A stretch of 64,000 nucleotides of DNA, taken from NCBI GenBank assembly GCA_900541855.1, contig UQLD01000006.1, forward strand, positions 44,022 through 108,021, in the 5' to 3' direction. This stretch comes from an uncultured Collinsella sp. GTDB lineage: Bacteria > Actinomycetota > Coriobacteriia > Coriobacteriales > Coriobacteriaceae. Positions 51,563 to 60,618 of the stretch are shown piece after piece. The position numbers and the translations under genes are program-made. Numbering within the stretch: position 1 is the first letter of the stretch; every line of letters begins with the position of its first letter. The notes below the pieces were generated by a model. It was not told where the DNA came from. It saw only the letters and a program-made list of their open reading frames with translations, and searched no databases.

Positions 51563-53134
51563 ATGCGGTCGATTCTTCCCAAGGGGGAAAACAGAAAGCG
51601 CCGCAGCATCGCGGTGCGCGCGATCGCCTGCGTTCTCGTCGCCCTGCTCGCGCTTCCCTTCGCGGGGTGCAGTGCGAGCCCGAACGCGACCGGTGGCACG
51701 GCAGGCTCTCAGGAATACACTGTGAGCGTCTCACTCTCCGGCGGGTCAGGGCGCGCAAGCATCGCCTCACCCACCACAATTGTGAAGGATGGCGACACCT
51801 ACACCGCGACCATCACATGGTCGAGTTCGAACTACGACAAAATGACCGTCAACGGCGTGGACTACGCGCCCGTAAACGACGGCGGCAACTCCACGTTCGA
51901 GATACCCGTCACGCTCGACGAGGACATCGCCGTGTCGGCCGAGACCGTCGCCATGTCGACGCCGCACACCATCGACTACACGCTCCGCTTCGATTCATCC
52001 ACCATGAAGGAGAAATCGGGCGACGAAGCAAGCGGCGGCTCCCCTGCGGGAACGGCTTCAAGCGCCGCGGCCGACTTCCACAACGCCGATTTGGGCTGCG
52101 GCTGGAAGCCGACGGGGACGCTTCAGCTTGAATACGCCGAGCACTTCACTGTCGACGAGTTCGAAGGCGGCCTGCGGCTTATCTGCATTTCGAACGGGGA
52201 GCGCTTCCTCGTGGTGCCGCAAGATGCGAAGGTACCTGATGGGTTGAGCTCCGACATCGCGGTCATAAGGCGCCCCGCCGACAAGGTGTACCTCGTGTCG
52301 TCGGCGACGATGTGCCTGGTCGACGCGCTCGATGCGAACGACAATATCATCATGTCGGGCACGAAGGCCGACGATTGCTCGGTCGCGGGCTTCAAAAGCG
52401 CACTCGAAAGTGGGGCGATCGCCTACGGCGGCAAGTACAGCGCGCCCGACTACGAGCGAATATCGGCCTCGGGCTGCACGCTCGCCATCGAGAACACCAT
52501 GATCAACCACACACCGGATGTAAAGGAAAAGCTGCAGAAACTCGGGCTCGTCGTGCTCACCGAACAGTCGTCGAGCGAGCCCGAAGCACTCGGGCGCGTC
52601 GAGTGGATTAAGCTTTTCGGCGTCCTGTTCGACAAGGAAGACGAGGCCGCGCACCTGTTCAACGAGCAGAAGGCCCGCGTCGAGCAAACGTCGGGGCTCG
52701 CGTCGTCAGGTAAAACCGTGGCGTATTTCTACATTAACTCGAACGGGGCCGCCGTCACGCGGCGGGCGGGCGACTACGTGGCGCAGATGATCGAGCTTGC
52801 AGGCGGCAACTACGCGCTCGATGACGCGCAGACGGCGTCGACGTCAGGTTCGTCAGTAACGCTCGAAATGGAGCGCTTCTACGCGACGGCGAAGGATGCC
52901 GACATTATCGTCTACAACGGCACCATCGACGAATCGGTTGCCACCTTGAACGACTTCGTAGGCAAAAACGCGCTATTGTCGCAGTTCAAAGCCGTGAAGA
53001 ACGGCAACGTCTGGGTCACAAACGCCGACATGTACCAGCAGATGACTTCCACCGCCGACATTATCGACGAGCTGCACGGGGCGTTCACCGGCGATGACGC
53101 GAGCAACTTCCATTATCTGAGGAAGCTCGGCTAG
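51563..53134 (+). CDS. BtuF/FecB-like ABC substrate-binding lipoprotein with extra N-terminal domain
   Basis: A 523-residue lipoprotein (basic N-terminus, hydrophobic stretch, lipobox FAGC with Cys36). Residues ~48-150 form a beta-rich domain like that of the preceding lipoprotein (GDTYTATITWSSSNYDKM, FEIPVTLDEDIAVS, DYTLRFDSS). Residues ~200-523 form the class III binding-protein fold (ISNGERFLVVP; ENTMINHTPDVKEKLQKLG; DADIIVYNGTIDES). With the permease and ATPase it makes a cobalamin/iron-complex-type importer. It begins 4 bases after the previous stop and has no strong ribosome-binding site, so translation is probably coupled. Confidence 0.85.
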   Translation: MRSILPKGENRKRRSIAVRAIACVLVALLALPFAGCSASPNATGGTAGSQEYTVSVSLSGGSGRASIASPTTIVKDGDTYTATITWSSSNYDKMTVNGVDYAPVNDGGNSTFEIPVTLDEDIAVSAETVAMSTPHTIDYTLRFDSSTMKEKSGDEASGGSPAGTASSAAADFHNADLGCGWKPTGTLQLEYAEHFTVDEFEGGLRLICISNGERFLVVPQDAKVPDGLSSDIAVIRRPADKVYLVSSATMCLVDALDANDNIIMSGTKADDCSVAGFKSALESGAIAYGGKYSAPDYERISASGCTLAIENTMINHTPDVKEKLQKLGLVVLTEQSSSEPEALGRVEWIKLFGVLFDKEDEAAHLFNEQKARVEQTSGLASSGKTVAYFYINSNGAAVTRRAGDYVAQMIELAGGNYALDDAQTASTSGSSVTLEMERFYATAKDADIIVYNGTIDESVATLNDFVGKNALLSQFKAVKNGNVWVTNADMYQQMTSTADIIDELHGAFTGDDASNFHYLRKLG

Positions 53135-53138
53135 CACC

Positions 53139-54179
53139 ATGAGAAGCCGACTTTCCATGGCATACGACGAATCGGGGCGCGCCGCGCGGTGTCGCGTCGT
53201 GACGGCGCTGCTCGCTGTCGCCCTCATCGTGCTCGTCGGGGCCAACCTGTGCATCGGGAGCGTGCTCGTGCCAGCAGACCACATCCCCGGCATCCTTTCG
53301 GGCGGCGCGGCCAATTCCATGGAAAGCCAGGTCATCTGGGAGATTCGCCTGCCGCGCGTGCTTTCAGCCGTGCTTCTCGGCGGGGCACTTTCGCTTTCCG
53401 GGTTCCTACTGCAGACGTTTTTCAACAACCCCATCGCCGACCCGTTCATCTTGGGCGTCTCCTCGGGCGCAAAGTTCGTCGTCGCGCTTACGATGATCGT
53501 ACTTCTGGGCGCGAACCAGGCCATGTCCTCGCCGGCCATGGTGGCCGCAGCGTTTCTGGGCTCGCTTATCACCATCGGCTTCGTGCTCCTCATCGCACGG
53601 CGCATAAGTTCCATGGCCATGCTCATCGTGGCGGGCGTCATGGTGGGATACATCTGCTCGGCGGCGACGAACTTCCTCATCGCCTTCGCCGACGACCAGT
53701 CCATCGTAAACCTGCACAACTGGTCTTTGGGTAGTTTCTCGGGTTCGAGCTGGGACGACGTCGCGGTCATCGCGGTCGTGGTGATCACCGTGAGCGCATG
53801 CGTATTCGCGATATCGAAGCCCCTTTCCGCCTTCCAGCTGGGAGAAGCCTACGCGAAAAGCGTCGGCGTGAACGTCGCACGCTTCCGCGTGGTGCTCGTT
53901 CTTCTAGCGAGCATGCTCTCCGCCTGCGTGACCGCGTTTGCCGGTCCGGTGTCGTTCGTAGGCATCGCGGTTCCGCATCTCGTTAAGTCGGCGCTAAAGT
54001 CGTCGAAGCCCATCCGCGTGATTCCTGCGTGCTTCTTGGGAGGCGCCATCTTCTGCGCGGGCTGCGATTTGATCGCGCGCACGCTGTTCTCTCCCGTCGA
54101 GCTTTCCATTAGCGCCGTCACCGCCATCTTCGGCGCGCCGGTGGTTATCGCGCTCATGTTGAAGAAGCGGGTGAGGTAG
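53139..54179 (+). CDS. ABC importer permease, BtuC/FecD family
   Basis: A 346-residue integral membrane protein with about nine to ten helices. Family motifs: RLPRVLSAVLLGGALSLSG, NPIADPFILGVSSGA, AGPVSFVGIAVPHLVK (the coupling region) and the C-terminal GAPVVIALMLKKR. It sits between the binding protein (4-base gap) and the ATPase (stop TAG directly followed by ATG). Substrate is inferred from the riboswitch and CbiK to be a corrinoid or related metal-tetrapyrrole. Confidence 0.92.
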   Translation: MRSRLSMAYDESGRAARCRVVTALLAVALIVLVGANLCIGSVLVPADHIPGILSGGAANSMESQVIWEIRLPRVLSAVLLGGALSLSGFLLQTFFNNPIADPFILGVSSGAKFVVALTMIVLLGANQAMSSPAMVAAAFLGSLITIGFVLLIARRISSMAMLIVAGVMVGYICSAATNFLIAFADDQSIVNLHNWSLGSFSGSSWDDVAVIAVVVITVSACVFAISKPLSAFQLGEAYAKSVGVNVARFRVVLVLLASMLSACVTAFAGPVSFVGIAVPHLVKSALKSSKPIRVIPACFLGGAIFCAGCDLIARTLFSPVELSISAVTAIFGAPVVIALMLKKRVR

Positions 54180-55514
54180 ATGGGGGAATTCGTGCCACGG
54201 CCCAAAACGCTCGGAGGGGACATTCCATGCTTAGACAGTCCTGAGCTCGCACGAAAGCTCCAGAAGGCACTTTCGGCTCGTGCGGAACTGCGCGCGGAAC
54301 GCCTCCTCCGAGCGAAGTCGAACCTCGAAACCCCGGTCGAAACGCAGGCTGACGGAGCACCGCTTTTCCGCATAAGCGACCTGTCGGCTGGCTACGACAA
54401 GAAGGTCGTAGTCGAAGGCGTCGATCTGGAGGTTCGCGCGGGCGACGTCGTGGCGCTCATCGGGCCGAACGGCTCGGGCAAGTCGACCATCTTGAAAACC
54501 ATCACACGCCATCTGGCACCGCTTGCCGGCGCGGTCGAGCTCGACGGGCGGGAGATTTCCCGATGGAAGACGGCAGAGTTCGCAAGGAACCTTGCCGTTA
54601 TGCTGACAGATCGCCCCCGGACCGAGCTCCTCACCTGCCGCGATATCGTAGAGGCGGGAAGGCATCCCTACACCGGGCGAATGGGCACACTCTCGCCCGA
54701 CGACCATAGTCGGGTCGATGAGGCCATGAAAACCGCACATGTGGAAGAGCTCGCCGAGCGCGACTTCATGCAGATAAGCGACGGGCAACGCCAGCGCGTC
54801 ATGCTCGCACGCGCCATCGCGCAGAATCCGCGTGTGCTCGTGCTCGACGAGCCCACGTCGTATCTCGATATCCGCTACCAGATCGACCTGCTGCGAATAC
54901 TTCGCCACCTTGCGAAATCGCGGAATGTGGCTGTCATCATGTCCATCCACGAACTCGAGCTCGCGCAGAAAAGCGCCGACAAGGTGATTTGCGTGAAGGA
55001 CGGCCGGGTCTTCCGCGCCGGCGCACCCGAGGACATATTCACGCGCAAGACGATTGGCGAGCTCTACGGCCTTCAATATGGCACCTTCAACGAGTGCTTC
55101 GGCAGCGTGGAAATTGGGCGCCCGCACGGCGATGCGCACACGTTCGTCATCGCCGGCGCAGGTACGGGGTCGGCTGTGTTTCGCCAGCTCATCCGGCAGG
55201 GCAAGGCGTTCTACGCGGGCGTTCTGCACGAAGGGGACATCGACTGCGAGCTCGCGCGCGACCTGGCGACGGAATACGTGGCCGAGCGCGCCTTCGAGCC
55301 GATCGGGGATAAAACCATAGCCCGCGCCAAAGAGCTCCTCGTCCACTGCGCGCGCCTTATCGTGTGCCCCGCCGCCTTCGGCACCATAAACGCCCGCAAC
55401 GCAGAGCTCGTCGAGTTTGCACGCTCGCATGGTATCGAGGTCATGCGAGCGTGCGAAGGCGCATCGGAGGATTCCAAAATTGGAGTGGGAAGGATAAACT
55501 GGACTTTCTTTTAA
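54180..55514 (+). CDS. ABC importer ATPase, BtuD/FecE type, with C-terminal domain
   Basis: A 444-residue protein. Residues ~1-55 are a charged N-terminal extension. The ATPase (~58-300) has Walker A GPNGSGKSTILK, a signature varied to ISDGQRQRVMLARAI, Walker B VLVLDEPTSYLD and the switch His in SIHELELA. Residues ~310-444 add a Rossmann-like domain (FVIAGAGTGSAVFRQLIRQG; AGVLHEGDIDCELARDLA; CPAAFGTINARNAEL). Similar extensions occur in some clostridial corrinoid ATPases (from memory). It is the last complete gene of the island. Confidence 0.9.
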   Translation: MGEFVPRPKTLGGDIPCLDSPELARKLQKALSARAELRAERLLRAKSNLETPVETQADGAPLFRISDLSAGYDKKVVVEGVDLEVRAGDVVALIGPNGSGKSTILKTITRHLAPLAGAVELDGREISRWKTAEFARNLAVMLTDRPRTELLTCRDIVEAGRHPYTGRMGTLSPDDHSRVDEAMKTAHVEELAERDFMQISDGQRQRVMLARAIAQNPRVLVLDEPTSYLDIRYQIDLLRILRHLAKSRNVAVIMSIHELELAQKSADKVICVKDGRVFRAGAPEDIFTRKTIGELYGLQYGTFNECFGSVEIGRPHGDAHTFVIAGAGTGSAVFRQLIRQGKAFYAGVLHEGDIDCELARDLATEYVAERAFEPIGDKTIARAKELLVHCARLIVCPAAFGTINARNAELVEFARSHGIEVMRACEGASEDSKIGVGRINWTFF

Positions 55515-55607
55515 GGATCCTCAGGCTACAGCTCCTACGCCGGCAAGGTCTCCAAGGCGCCGGAGAACCTCAGGAACAGGAATTTCCACGCCGACGAGCC
55601 CAACTAG
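55515..55607 (+). pseudogene. IS3-family transposase (OrfB) remnant
   Basis: Right after the ATPase stop, in the same frame, 30 codons read GYSSYAGKVSKAPENL and RNFHADEPN before a TAG at 55605. This matches the region of IS3/IS150 OrfB just before the DDE core (YSSY-x-GE-x-SPAPENL, DFHAD-x-PN-x-KWLTDITEF). The catalytic part is missing. The remnant ends 3 bases before the TetR gene's stop and marks the right border of the island. Confidence 0.7.
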
Positions 55608-55609
55608 GC

Positions 55610-56221
55610 CTAATCCAAGCGAGATTCCAGACTCGACAGACCATTGAGAGTCAGATCGTTGGCGACCTCAGAGACGCGCTCGATAGGAACCGAGCCGTCA
55701 GACAGCGCCCACGTGCGATAGATACCGATAATACCCGACAGCAAAAACGCCAGATAGTAGTCGAACATCTCGTCCTTGAGACCTTGGGGCAGCAGATCGC
55801 GCTCGGCAATCTCGTGCTCGAGCGGTTCGCGCAGGCGAGCCATAAAGTCGTCGAGCGGAATGTTCTCGATCAGCTGACGATTGAGCACCAAGTTGTTACA
55901 CAGTGCCTCGTTAACGGTTTTAAAGAAGGTCGCCGCCGCGCCAAGAGCGCGCTCGTTGGTGTCGCCGTCCATGGAAGCAAGCGTTTTCTCGACCGAGTCG
56001 ACAATCATCTCCACCACATCGACGGCAATGGCATCGAGCAGGCCGTCAACCGTGCCAAAGTGCACGTAGAAGGTCTTGCGGTCGACATTGGCCTCGCGCG
56101 CGATGGCACTCACCGTAATGTCTGCCAGCGGCTTTTCCATGAGCAGGCGCTCGAAAGCGGAAAGGATGGCATTACGGCTGCGAACGATGCGGCGGTCAAG
56201 ACGCGGTTTGCTGGTTGCCAT
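55610..56221 (-). CDS. TetR-family transcriptional regulator
   Basis: A 203-residue regulator with an N-terminal helix-turn-helix (RNAILSAFERLLMEKPLADITVSAIAREANVDRKTFYVHFG) recognised by ITVSAIAREANVDRKTFY. The C-terminal ligand domain ends in GIYRTWALSDGSVP, typical of the TetR_C_33-like group. The ATG at 56221 follows GAAGGGA by 8 bases. Composition is again host-like. The next gene upstream on this strand, the flippase-like gene, is a candidate partner but is 116 bases away. Confidence 0.88.
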   Translation of the reverse strand: MATSKPRLDRRIVRSRNAILSAFERLLMEKPLADITVSAIAREANVDRKTFYVHFGTVDGLLDAIAVDVVEMIVDSVEKTLASMDGDTNERALGAAATFFKTVNEALCNNLVLNRQLIENIPLDDFMARLREPLEHEIAERDLLPQGLKDEMFDYYLAFLLSGIIGIYRTWALSDGSVPIERVSEVANDLTLNGLSSLESRLD

Positions 56222-56337
56222 GGAAGTGTCCCTTCGATATGCGAGCATTCATCAACAGATGAGAGATAATCTACGTAAGAGGATTATCCCCCATACAGCA
56301 CAAATATGCCCCGCATCATGAAGAACGCACGACTGCC

Positions 56338-57645
56338 CTACTGCGACTTAGGGTGCTTCTTCTTATTGAGCGCCGACGGAGATACGCGAATACCGTCGCC
56401 TGTCTGGCGCACATAGGCTTTATGAGCCGGCTTAGCGGTCCCAGAAGCCTTCTGAGCCTGCTTCTTGGGATCAACGGTAACAGCATTCGCGGGGTGCGGC
56501 TTAGTGGGCGCAGAGGGCGTCTGAGGCGTGCGGCCGAGCTTGCGCATCACGCGATCCCAGCGCGCATGGATGCTCTCGTTGTGGGCGCTCTTAAGGCCCA
56601 GCAGGGGCGCAGCCAAAATGGTCGGCGCAATAAACGTAATAAGGCGCCACAGCAGATAGCCAGCGGTCGAAGCCGACCCAAAGAAATGACCCAAGAACAA
56701 TGCAAAGCCGCCCTCAGCGCCACCAGTTCCACCGGGCAGGGGGACCGCAGAGCTCAGCAGCTGGACAAAGGCGCTCGCGGCCATGACCGAGAAAAAGTCG
56801 ACCTCGTGGTGGCCAAAGGCAAGCATCAGGAAATACGGCACGAGGTAGAAAAACGCGAGTTGCAGCATGGTGATGACCACCGTGAGCAGCATGGAAGAAA
56901 AATGTCCGGCTGAAAGCTTGAACTTCTCGGAGAAGGAGTAGATCTCGCCATCGACAAACGTGCGCCATCCCTCGATCTTAGTGGCCGAGACACCAATGCG
57001 CTCAAGCCAATTGATGATGCAATGGGCGACGCGCGTGACGGTCTTAGGCATGAGCGCGACGGCGAAGATGCCCAGCAAGATGCAGCAGTGCCCACCAAAG
57101 CTAAAGACGCACAGCAACGTCATGTCGCCATAGCGCTCGGCAAAAAACGGCATGCGAGCAAGCAGTAGGATAGCGCCCCAGGCAACGAGGCCAAACTGGT
57201 ACACGATAAAGCGCGTGAACTGCGTTGCTCCGGCCTCGCCGACATTTTGGCCCGCTTTGGTCAGGCGGTAGATCTGGGCGGGAGTCGAGCCCATCATCAT
57301 GGGCGTCAGGTTGCCAAAGAAGATGCCACTCGCCTCGACCGAGATCAGGTCGCGGATGCCGACGGGCGAATATGGGTCGAGCCAGACGGCGATCGCATAG
57401 GCCACAATGCCAAAGAACAGATACATGAACATGCAAAGACACGCGACAACGAGCCATGGCGCCTGGACGCTCGACATAGCGGCCCAGAACTGCCCCATCT
57501 GCCCGGTTACCACCAGATAGACGATATAACCCACCAGCACAACGCCGATAAAGATGGCGCCGCGGCGTGCGCTCTTATTGTCATCTCCGCCCGAGGCCTC
57601 AACCTCGACCTGGGGCTTAGACGTATGCTGAGAGGACTCCGTCAT
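56338..57645 (-). CDS. Flippase-like integral membrane protein (LPG synthase TM/UPF0104 family)
   Basis: A 435-residue protein with about eight transmembrane helices. The family segments GNLTPMMMGSTPAQIYRLTK (glycine/threonine-rich) and SSAVPLPGGTGGAEGGFALFL are present, like the membrane part of MprF and AglD. A long basic, Pro/Ala/Lys-rich cytoplasmic tail (~370-435) follows. There is no catalytic MprF domain, so it is more likely a lipid or lipid-linked-sugar translocase; the substrate is unknown. AGAAGGAG precedes the ATG at 57645. Confidence 0.85.
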   Translation of the reverse strand: MTESSQHTSKPQVEVEASGGDDNKSARRGAIFIGVVLVGYIVYLVVTGQMGQFWAAMSSVQAPWLVVACLCMFMYLFFGIVAYAIAVWLDPYSPVGIRDLISVEASGIFFGNLTPMMMGSTPAQIYRLTKAGQNVGEAGATQFTRFIVYQFGLVAWGAILLLARMPFFAERYGDMTLLCVFSFGGHCCILLGIFAVALMPKTVTRVAHCIINWLERIGVSATKIEGWRTFVDGEIYSFSEKFKLSAGHFSSMLLTVVITMLQLAFFYLVPYFLMLAFGHHEVDFFSVMAASAFVQLLSSAVPLPGGTGGAEGGFALFLGHFFGSASTAGYLLWRLITFIAPTILAAPLLGLKSAHNESIHARWDRVMRKLGRTPQTPSAPTKPHPANAVTVDPKKQAQKASGTAKPAHKAYVRQTGDGIRVSPSALNKKKHPKSQ

Positions 57646-57751
57646 GAGACTCCTTCTAACAGTCAAAATATCTTGGATATTGTACCCGTAAGGGCCATAA
57701 GCAGAACGCAAAGCTCTGGTTCAAACGGGAATTGCAGACGGCTATATGAAA

Positions 57752-57786
57752 ATAAAAAACCCGACCTTCCATGGGAAGACCGGGTA
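57752..57786 (-). terminator. Terminator after tRNA-Glu
   Basis: On the minus strand ACCCGGTCTTCC pairs with GGAAGGTCGGGT (two G-U pairs) around a short loop and is followed by TTTTTATTTT. Confidence 0.85.
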
Positions 57787-57795
57787 TCAGATGCG

Positions 57796-57872
57796 TGGTA
57801 GCCCGTACCAGATTCGAACTGGTGATCTCCGCCTTGAGAGGGCGGCGTCCTAAACCGCTAGACGAACGGGCC
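57796..57872 (-). tRNA. tRNA-Glu (CTC anticodon)
   Basis: A 77-base cloverleaf including CCA. The stem CCGCC/GGCGG closes the loop CTCTCAA, giving anticodon CTC. The GTTCGAATC T-loop and the GGCCCGT/ACGGGCT acceptor stem with G1-U72 fit bacterial tRNA-Glu. Confidence 0.95.
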
Positions 57873-57999
57873 ACATGACATCTGCACTGCCGTGCTGCGA
57901 GGAAATATATTACGGGACAAAAAACGTCAGCGCAAGAAGAAATTCCAAATTGCCGAAAAATTGTCGGCAGGTTATGGAACACGCAGGTAAACTAGGTAG

Positions 58000-59394
58000 C
58001 TAATTCAAGTTGAGATGGACCAAAAGAGCTTCGCGCTCGTTGGTGATGTTATCTTCGATCACGGCGTCGAGGGCGGAGTTGAGAAGCTGCCCCAGTTCCG
58101 GCCCGGGCTTGACTCCAGCACGGATCAGGTCGCCGCCGTTGATGGCGAGCATCTTGAGCGTATAGGGCTCCCCCGCCCTCAGCAGCTCGTGCGCCATCGC
58201 GCGCATCTCCTCAATCGTCTCAACGTAATAGAAGCACGACGGGGCCTTGCCAAGTGTGTCGGCACGCTTAAGGTCCATGAGCTCGTCAATCAGGTGGGCC
58301 GTGTCGACTCCCTCACCCGAAAGCGCGCGCATCATATTGAGCAGGCAGGAGCGCTCGGGGCGCAGCGGCTTGTCATGGTATTTGATGAGCAGGCACACGT
58401 CGCGCACCAAGTCGTGCGAGAGCGCCAGGCGATCCATAATGACGCGCGCCTTCTTGGCACCGAGCTCGGGATGACCGTAGAAGTGTCCGCTGCCGGCGTG
58501 ATCGACCGTGAAGCACTCGGGTTTGGACACATCGTGCAAAAACGCCGCCCACATAAGACTCGACGAGGGCGCGACGCCGTCGCAAAGCGCCAGCTCCCCT
58601 GCCACCGTCAGAACACGAGCGATATGCTCGTAGACGTTAAACGCATGGTAGACACTTCGTTGATCAAACCCGCGACCCGCTGCCAACTCGGGCACGGCGG
58701 CGCAGATGAGCTCGGGGTAGCGCAGCATGGCATCTCCCCCGTGGCCGGTCGAAAGGATGCCCTCAAGCTCAATACCCACACGCTCACGCGCCACGGCATC
58801 GAGCAGCGGCGCGCACTCGGCAAGCGCACGCTTGGTCTCGGGCTCAATCATAAAGTCCAGACGGCAGGCAAAGCGCACCGCACGCAGCATGCGCAGGGCG
58901 TCCTCGTTAAAGCGACGCTTGGGATCGCCGACAGCGCGAATCAGCTTGCGCTCCAAGTCACCCTGACCGTCGTAGCGGTCGACAAGCCCGCGCTCGGGAT
59001 GCCAGGCCATGGCATTGACGGTAAAGTCGCGGCGCGCCAGATCGTCCTCGAGCGAGGCGGCACGCTCCACACTCTGGGGATGACGACCATCGGTGTAAAA
59101 GCCATCCAGACGGTACGTGGTGACCTCGATACGCTCGCCATCGGAAATAGCCGTGATTCCGCCAAATTTAATGCCCGACTCCACAACCGCGATGCCGGCG
59201 GCCTCGAGCGCCGCTTTGGACTCCTGCCACAGGCCGCTACAGCACATATCAACATCGTGGCTGGGGTACCCCATCAGGGCGTCGCGCACCCAACCGCCCA
59301 CGTACCAAGCCTCAAGACCAGCCGCCTCAAGCGCGCGCAGGACGCGCAGGGACGCATCGGACGGTTGAGTACCGTTGAGCGAAACATTGCACAT
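58000..59394 (-). CDS. cca: CCA-adding tRNA nucleotidyltransferase or poly(A) polymerase-family enzyme
   Basis: A 464-residue class II nucleotidyltransferase. YVGGWVRDALMG and the catalytic Asp pair in SHDVDMC lie at ~30-50, followed by RRDFTVNAMAW and the basic RRFNEDALRMLRAVRFA. A C-terminal HD domain has FLHDVSKPECF and KYHDKPL. AGGAGG lies 8 bases before the ATG. Full CCA-adding versus A-adding specificity cannot be settled from motifs here. Confidence 0.92.
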   Translation of the reverse strand: MCNVSLNGTQPSDASLRVLRALEAAGLEAWYVGGWVRDALMGYPSHDVDMCCSGLWQESKAALEAAGIAVVESGIKFGGITAISDGERIEVTTYRLDGFYTDGRHPQSVERAASLEDDLARRDFTVNAMAWHPERGLVDRYDGQGDLERKLIRAVGDPKRRFNEDALRMLRAVRFACRLDFMIEPETKRALAECAPLLDAVARERVGIELEGILSTGHGGDAMLRYPELICAAVPELAAGRGFDQRSVYHAFNVYEHIARVLTVAGELALCDGVAPSSSLMWAAFLHDVSKPECFTVDHAGSGHFYGHPELGAKKARVIMDRLALSHDLVRDVCLLIKYHDKPLRPERSCLLNMMRALSGEGVDTAHLIDELMDLKRADTLGKAPSCFYYVETIEEMRAMAHELLRAGEPYTLKMLAINGGDLIRAGVKPGPELGQLLNSALDAVIEDNITNEREALLVHLNLN

Positions 59395-59490
59395 GCCTAT
59401 GGCCTCCTGCGACTATCAAATTGGCTATCGATTGCGTCTGCAAGAAGTCTAGCAAGAAACAGCCTCCACTGCACACGCAAGTCCGATAAA

Positions 59491-59525
59491 CAAAAACGCA
59501 TCCGTCCTAGTCTAAGACGGATGCG
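59491..59525 (-). terminator. Terminator after the first PfkB kinase gene
   Basis: On the minus strand CGCATCCGTCTTAG pairs with CTAGGACGGATGCG (one mismatch near the loop) and is followed by TTTTTGTTT. Confidence 0.88.
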
Positions 59526-59558
59526 AAATAATCAAACTATTCAGACAAGGTGCCGGAA

Positions 59559-60491
59559 CTAGCAGACCTGGCGAACCTCGATGTGCTTCTTATATTCGTC
59601 CACCTTGGCAAAATCACCCAGACCGGGGCACTCGACCACGTTGGCGCCAGTGGCCATCGAAAGGCGAAGGGCGTCCTCGACGCGCTCGGGGGCGTCGTGC
59701 CACACGGACAGGAAGGCAGCGAGCGAGGAATCGCCGGCGCACACCGTCGACAGCAGCTTGACGTCGAAGGTGCGGTTGGCAAACCAGATATGCTCGCCGT
59801 TGGAGAAGTACGCACCGGCGCCACCAAGGGTCAGCAGCACGTTCTTGGCGCCCTTGGCGTGCAGCTCGGCCATAGCGCCCTTGACGGACTCGTCGTCGCC
59901 ACCGCTCACCTTGATGCCAAAGATGTCAAGCAGCTCGTCGTCATTGGGCTTGATCAGCAGTGGCTCCAGAGCAATGAGGTCTGCCAGCTGATGGCTCGAG
60001 ATGTCGAGGACGAACTCGGCCCCCTTGGCCTTGACACGGCGCAGGACCTCGGCCAAGAAGCCCTCGGAAGTGTTGGGAGGCAGCGAGCCGCTGATGACCA
60101 GGCAGGTCATGTCATCGAGCGAATCGATAAGTTCAAACATCTCCTGCTCGTTGGCCTCATTGATGGCGGCACCGGCATTGACCATGTTGTACTCGGTGTC
60201 GGGACCGGCGTTGAGGAACACATTGACGCGCGTAATACCGTCGGTCCACACGGGCTTGACGGGCACGCCCAGGGCCTCGGCGCCCTTAACGATAAACTCA
60301 CCCGAGAAGCCGGCGAAAAAACCCAGGATCGTGGTGTCGACACCATAGTGGTCAAGCGTAAACGAGACGTTGAGGCCCTTGCCGTTGGGCGTGTAGACGG
60401 CATTGCGGGTACGCGTGACGGTATTGGCAGCAAGGCCGTCGCAGGCGATGTTGTAGTCAATGGCGGGATTTGCAGTGAGCGTGTAAATCAT
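59559..60491 (-). CDS. PfkB-family sugar-phosphate kinase, 1-phosphofructokinase/LacC type (copy A)
   Basis: A 310-residue kinase. MIYTLTANPAIDYNI is the FruK/LacC N-terminus; NGKGLNVS and GFFAGFSGEFIV follow. The C-terminal catalytic Asp lies in TVCAGDSSLAAFL, where the family usually has GAGDS. It probably phosphorylates fructose 1-phosphate or tagatose 6-phosphate; the exact substrate is not decided by sequence. The ATG at 60491 follows GAAAGGAA by 7 bases. A terminator precedes it, so it may have its own promoter. Confidence 0.88.
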   Translation of the reverse strand: MIYTLTANPAIDYNIACDGLAANTVTRTRNAVYTPNGKGLNVSFTLDHYGVDTTILGFFAGFSGEFIVKGAEALGVPVKPVWTDGITRVNVFLNAGPDTEYNMVNAGAAINEANEQEMFELIDSLDDMTCLVISGSLPPNTSEGFLAEVLRRVKAKGAEFVLDISSHQLADLIALEPLLIKPNDDELLDIFGIKVSGGDDESVKGAMAELHAKGAKNVLLTLGGAGAYFSNGEHIWFANRTFDVKLLSTVCAGDSSLAAFLSVWHDAPERVEDALRLSMATGANVVECPGLGDFAKVDEYKKHIEVRQVC

Positions 60492-60618
60492 GAATGTTCC
60501 TTTCACGAAGCAACGTGTTAATGAAAGTATATTCCACGCATCGGTAAAAGGCTAGGACAACTCGGTGAACGGTGTGGAAGCGATGAAGTACGGCAGGACA
60601 CCTCTCCCCGTGGCGGAA

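Noticed and set aside
55610..56221. TetR gene as part of the cobalamin island
   Set aside because: It lies beyond the IS3 remnant, on the opposite strand to the transport operon, and its codon style is that of the host flank.
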